From contig NZ_WAAO01000003.1 of assembly GCF_008868005.1 (NCBI RefSeq), forward strand, positions 620,001-684,000: 64,000 nt of DNA. Direction: 5' to 3'. Positions 60,960 through 64,000 of the stretch are shown here, in pieces; the stretch's first letter is position 1; every line of letters begins with the position of its first letter. The position numbers were made by a program, and so were the translations under genes. Origin of the DNA: Microbacterium algeriense (GTDB lineage: Bacteria; Actinomycetota; Actinomycetes; Actinomycetales; Microbacteriaceae). Under the pieces are notes generated by a model. That model saw only the letters and a program-made list of their open reading frames with translations, had not been told where the DNA came from and ran no database searches.

Positions 60960-61291
60960 GTCCCAAAGAACGCGTCCCCTCCACTTACCAGCGGAATGCC
61001 CTGGCCCCCAGCCTCGTCGCCGCCGCGATCCTGTTCCTGGCCCCGGCGCTCTTCCAGGCGAACTGGGCACCGCTCGTCCTCTTCATCGCCTCGATTTTCG
61101 GGCTGATCGTCGGGTGGTTTGCGCTGCAGGCACGCCACTGGTGGTGGATCCCGGTTTTCCTCGCGATCGCCGTGCTCTGGAATCCGGTGATGCCGTTCCC
61201 CTTCTCCGGTGTCGTGTGGACCACAGCACAGCCCGTCGCGGCCGTGGTCTTCTTGGCAGCGGGTGCGACGATCAAGGTGATCCGGAAGTGA
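60956..61291 (+). CDS. Small membrane protein (DUF6804-like)
   Basis: 111 residues from ATG 60956, overlapping the lspA stop (ATGA). Four membrane segments with little loop between them. The central WFALQARHWWWIPVFLAIAVLWNPVMPFPF is distinctive and resembles DUF6804 proteins of actinobacteria. Function unknown. Tight coupling to lspA suggests a linked role. Confidence 0.7.
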   Translation: MSPKERVPSTYQRNALAPSLVAAAILFLAPALFQANWAPLVLFIASIFGLIVGWFALQARHWWWIPVFLAIAVLWNPVMPFPFSGVVWTTAQPVAAVVFLAAGATIKVIRK

Positions 61292-61316
61292 GCGGCGTGA
61301 GCTTCGCGTCACGACC

Positions 61317-62267
61317 ATGCGTGTGAGCGGCGAGATCCCGGACAGTCCCCCGTCACTGCAGACGTTCCTCGCACCGGCCGACATTCCTCTTCCGGTGCTA
61401 CCCATCGTCGCGGGGATCCTCGCTGCGCTTTATCTCGTCGGAGCGATCCGATTGTGGACGCACGGGCGTCGTTGGCCCGTGTGGCGGACGGTCAGCTTCC
61501 TTCTCGGGTGCGTTCTCCTCGCGGCGGTCACTGGCCTGGGCGTTGAAACGTATGGCCAGGCGCTGGTGTCCGTTTTCATGTTCCAGCAGCTCACTCTGAT
61601 GATGATGGTGCCGCCGCTACTGGTCCTCGGCTCACCCGGAACCCTTCTTCTGCGAGCAACACCGCATCACGGAGCGGGACGGGTAGTCCTCACAGCGGCC
61701 CACAGTGCTCTTCGAAGCCCGGCCGCGAGATGGGTACTTAGCCCGTGGGCCACTGTGCCGCTCTACCTGTTCGCGTTCTACGGCATCTACCTTGCGGGTG
61801 CTGCCGATTCCATCCTCACTCTCCCCACGGGTCACGTCGCGCTCGAGGTCGGATTCCTCCTCGCCGGCATGCTGTTCACCATCCCCATCTTGTCCTCCGA
61901 TCCTCTGCCGGTCAGGTTGGGTCACGGTGCCCGTGCGCTGGATGTGTTTGCTGAAGCCGCGCTCCACGCATTCTTCGGGGTGTTCCTCATGATGGCCAGC
62001 ACGATCCTGGTCGGCTCGTTCGTCGCCCCCACAGAGGCGCTAGGCATCGATCCCCTCGCTGACCAGCAGCTAGCCGGTGCTCTGGCCTGGTCCTACGGCG
62101 AAGCCCCGACCGTGCTGATGTTGATCTACGTGATGCATCGTTGGTTCCGCAGCGACACCGCTCGTGCTGCCGCGGCGGACCGGTACGCCGACGTGCATGG
62201 GAACGCCGACCTCGACACGTACAACGCCTATCTGAAAAATCTGAGCTCTCATGACCGTGACCGCTGA
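61317..62267 (+). CDS. CtaG-like (caa3-type) cytochrome oxidase assembly / copper protein
   Basis: 316 residues, about seven membrane segments. FMFQQLTLMMMVPPLLVLGSP, FYGIYLAGAADSILTLPTGHVALEVGFLLAGMLFTIPIL and DVFAEAALHAFFGVFLM carry the His and Met residues typical of the caa3_CtaG family, which help insert copper into cytochrome oxidase. In metal islands such proteins are often fused or linked to CopC/CopD and may move copper across the membrane. The 3' end overlaps lnt by 17 bp. Confidence 0.88.
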   Translation: MRVSGEIPDSPPSLQTFLAPADIPLPVLPIVAGILAALYLVGAIRLWTHGRRWPVWRTVSFLLGCVLLAAVTGLGVETYGQALVSVFMFQQLTLMMMVPPLLVLGSPGTLLLRATPHHGAGRVVLTAAHSALRSPAARWVLSPWATVPLYLFAFYGIYLAGAADSILTLPTGHVALEVGFLLAGMLFTIPILSSDPLPVRLGHGARALDVFAEAALHAFFGVFLMMASTILVGSFVAPTEALGIDPLADQQLAGALAWSYGEAPTVLMLIYVMHRWFRSDTARAAAADRYADVHGNADLDTYNAYLKNLSSHDRDR

Positions 62268-63852
62268 CCCGTTGGTGGGACCCCCCATTTTCGTTCGATC
62301 GAGGCGCGGCAACCCCAGAGAGCACAACGCGCGCCTGCCTGTTGCGGTGCCGTTTTCCGTAGCGATCATCGCGGCCGCCGTCGCAGGAGGAATACTGGAT
62401 TTCGCCTACCCCGCATACGGGTGGTGGCCCGCAGCATTCGTGAGCGTAACCATCGGGCTGTGGACGCTCCGCGGACGTTCTCTACCCGGGGCGTTCCTGA
62501 TCTCCCTCGTCTACGGCGCGGCCTTCTACTTCACCCACTTGGCATGGGTGTCACGGTTTCTGGGGCCTATCCCGTGGGTCGCGCTGGCTGGCTTGGAAGC
62601 TCTGCTGTTCGGTGCCGGCGGCGTGCTGATCGCACTCGCCTATCGAGCCACCACCCGGACCGGATACGGGTACCGCGCGTTTACCCCTCTGCTGGTCGCC
62701 GGGGTGTGGGTGCTGCGAGAAACGCTGATGGGTAGCACGCCGTACACCGGGTTCCCATGGGCGCGCGTCGGTTTCAGTCTCGCCGAGAGCCCGCTCGCGG
62801 AGGCCGCATCCTGGGTTGGGACCACCGGGCTGTCCTTCCTGACAGTCCTGGTCTGCGCGAGCGTTGTGGAAGCCCTCATCCTCCGCCGATGGGAGCCAGC
62901 AGCAGCAGCGGCGGTCATCGTCGTTGCCGCGATAGCCGTCCCTCTGTTCCCGACTGAGCAAGCGGGAATGTTGCGCGTCGGATGGGTGCAGGGCAACGGT
63001 CCCAGCGGCTACTTCGACACCAAAACAACAGGTGACATCCTGCGCGCGCAGGAAGAAGCGACCGCTCCTCTTCTGGACCGTGAGATGGACCTTCTCGTCT
63101 GGCCAGAAGGGGCCGTCGACGCCGATCCCCTGCGCGATGTCGCCGTCGCGGGCCGCCTTGATCGACTCGTGCAGGGTGCCGGCGCTCCGGCACTGGTGAA
63201 TGCGGCGACCACCCGCGGAGCCGACACGTTCAACACCTCGATGCTGTGGACCAGCGCCGGGCCGCAGCAGCTCCACGACAAGGCCAACCCCGTCCCTTTC
63301 GGCGAATACGTCCCGGACCGTTGGTTCTACGAAGCCATCGCCCCCGACCTCATCGGATTGATACAACGCGAGTACACGCCCGGCTCCAACACACCCCTCA
63401 TGAACGTTGGCGATGTGCCCATCGGTCTGGCCATCTGTTTCGACGTCATCTACAACGACGTCATCCACCAAAGCGCGGCCTCTGGTGCGCAGATGTTCGT
63501 GTTTCAAACCAACAACGCGGACTTCAGAGGCACCGACGAGAACCTCCAACAGCTGGCCATCGCCCGTATGCGCGCGCTCGAAACAGGGAGAACTGCCGTC
63601 AACGTCTCCACCACCGGGACCAGTCAAGTCATCGGCCGCGATGGAAAAGTGTTGGCTCAGGTTGCGGTGGACACGACCGCGGCGAAGATCACCGAGGTCC
63701 CCCTCCGCACCGGCACGACCCTCGCCGTCGTGCTGATGCCGTGGCTCGGCTGGACACTCAGTATCGGAAGCGTACTCGCGCTGCTCGTCGTGTCGATCCG
63801 ACAGCGGCGGTCGGATGCTCACTCCCAGGAAGACGGATGGATGAAGTTGTGA
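62251..63852 (+). CDS. lnt: Apolipoprotein N-acyltransferase
   Basis: 533 residues, near the usual 510. Six to seven membrane segments, then an outside nitrilase-like domain with the complete catalytic triad: E286 in WPEGA, K344 in HDKANPVPFGEY and C396 in ICFDVIY. It adds the third acyl chain to lipoproteins. The downstream partial gene, which overlaps its stop, encodes a lipoprotein. Lnt in the same operon as LspA suggests dedicated lipoprotein maturation on the island. Confidence 0.93.
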   Translation: MTVTADPLVGPPIFVRSRRGNPREHNARLPVAVPFSVAIIAAAVAGGILDFAYPAYGWWPAAFVSVTIGLWTLRGRSLPGAFLISLVYGAAFYFTHLAWVSRFLGPIPWVALAGLEALLFGAGGVLIALAYRATTRTGYGYRAFTPLLVAGVWVLRETLMGSTPYTGFPWARVGFSLAESPLAEAASWVGTTGLSFLTVLVCASVVEALILRRWEPAAAAAVIVVAAIAVPLFPTEQAGMLRVGWVQGNGPSGYFDTKTTGDILRAQEEATAPLLDREMDLLVWPEGAVDADPLRDVAVAGRLDRLVQGAGAPALVNAATTRGADTFNTSMLWTSAGPQQLHDKANPVPFGEYVPDRWFYEAIAPDLIGLIQREYTPGSNTPLMNVGDVPIGLAICFDVIYNDVIHQSAASGAQMFVFQTNNADFRGTDENLQQLAIARMRALETGRTAVNVSTTGTSQVIGRDGKVLAQVAVDTTAAKITEVPLRTGTTLAVVLMPWLGWTLSIGSVLALLVVSIRQRRSDAHSQEDGWMKL

Positions 63853-64000
63853 AACTCAAGATTCTGACCTCTGTCGCGGCACTCTGCGCACTGTTTCTAC
63901 TCAGCAGCTGCGCACCCACCGTCCACCTCGAGCCCGCAGCAAACGCGAATGACCCGCTGTGCGCAGAGGTCACCGTACGACTACCGGACTCGATAGGCGA
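63849..64000 (+). CDS. DUF3515-like lipoprotein (N-terminal part)
   Basis: First 50 codons, from GTG 63849 overlapping the lnt stop (GTGA); the gene continues beyond the window. Signal peptide with lipobox FLLSSC (Cys near 20). The mature start has PAANANDPLCAEVTVRLPDS, like the opening of DUF3515 proteins (paired Pro/Cys-Ala motif). A probable client of the adjacent Lnt and LspA. Confidence 0.7.
   Translation, partial: MKLKILTSVAALCALFLLSSCAPTVHLEPAANANDPLCAEVTVRLPDSIG

Larger units (their letters stand above)
51100..64000. mobile_element. Putative metal-resistance genomic island (right end outside window)
   Basis: From about 51100 rightward the DNA looks less GC-rich, codon choice loosens (more GTT, TTG, CGT, GTG starts), and nearly every gene concerns metals, thiols or lipoproteins. 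It follows a palindrome-rich, gene-poor junction. No integrase or transposase is visible, so the mode of transfer is open; a plasmid-derived or ICE segment is possible. Confidence 0.5.

Overview
The window is high-GC, gene-dense actinobacterial DNA. Gene content, many 4-bp start/stop overlaps, Tat and lipoprotein secretion, and the habit of writing Asp-Ala as GAT-GCN and Ala-Ser as GCA-TCC suggest a Microbacterium-like member of the Microbacteriaceae. The genus is an inference. I saw no rRNA, tRNA, CRISPR array, transposase or integrase.

Layout. 1-6394: end of kdpA, then kdpB, kdpC, kdpD and kdpE (high-affinity K+ uptake and its two-component control). 6391-8925: TspO-like protein, then a TetR repressor divergent from an alpha/beta hydrolase, with a clear double operator. 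8995-17903: two complete ferric-siderophore importers on the minus strand, one with a fused FhuB-type double permease, around a siderophore-interacting reductase; DtxR-like boxes lie upstream. 18072-31966: cold-shock protein, large LuxR/ATPase regulator, membrane proteins, Mn catalase, FUSC exporter, AlkD-like protein, DeoD, PutP and a Ski2-like helicase. 32009-36579: a Van-like cell-wall cluster (VanY-type peptidase, alanine racemase and D-Ala ligase, divergent from a response regulator and kinase). 36724-51039: azoreductase/HxlR pair, zinc-ribbon SDR, two lipoproteins behind a Zur-type operator, an M4 protease with its emfourin inhibitor, RNase HI, DoxX, a flavin monooxygenase/TetR pair, a lipoprotein amine oxidase whose domain order looks circularly permuted, and an AHSA1/ArsR pair. 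51100-64000: a metal-resistance island, seemingly less GC-rich, that runs off the right edge. It holds cmtR-cadA-cadD-lspA on the minus strand and a long plus-strand operon (DsbA-like, CzcO-like, CDF, CopC, second LspA, small membrane protein, CtaG-like, Lnt, DUF3515-like lipoprotein).

How the genes work together. The chromosomal part is mostly ion and metal homeostasis (K+, Fe, probably Zn) and envelope biology. The island couples metal efflux with a second lipoprotein maturation route. A short inverted repeat (CTTCGACAAGCTCAGG type) has entered several genes in frame and is read as protein. Three other families of hairpin-forming repeats sit in intergenic gaps, mostly at 3' ends.
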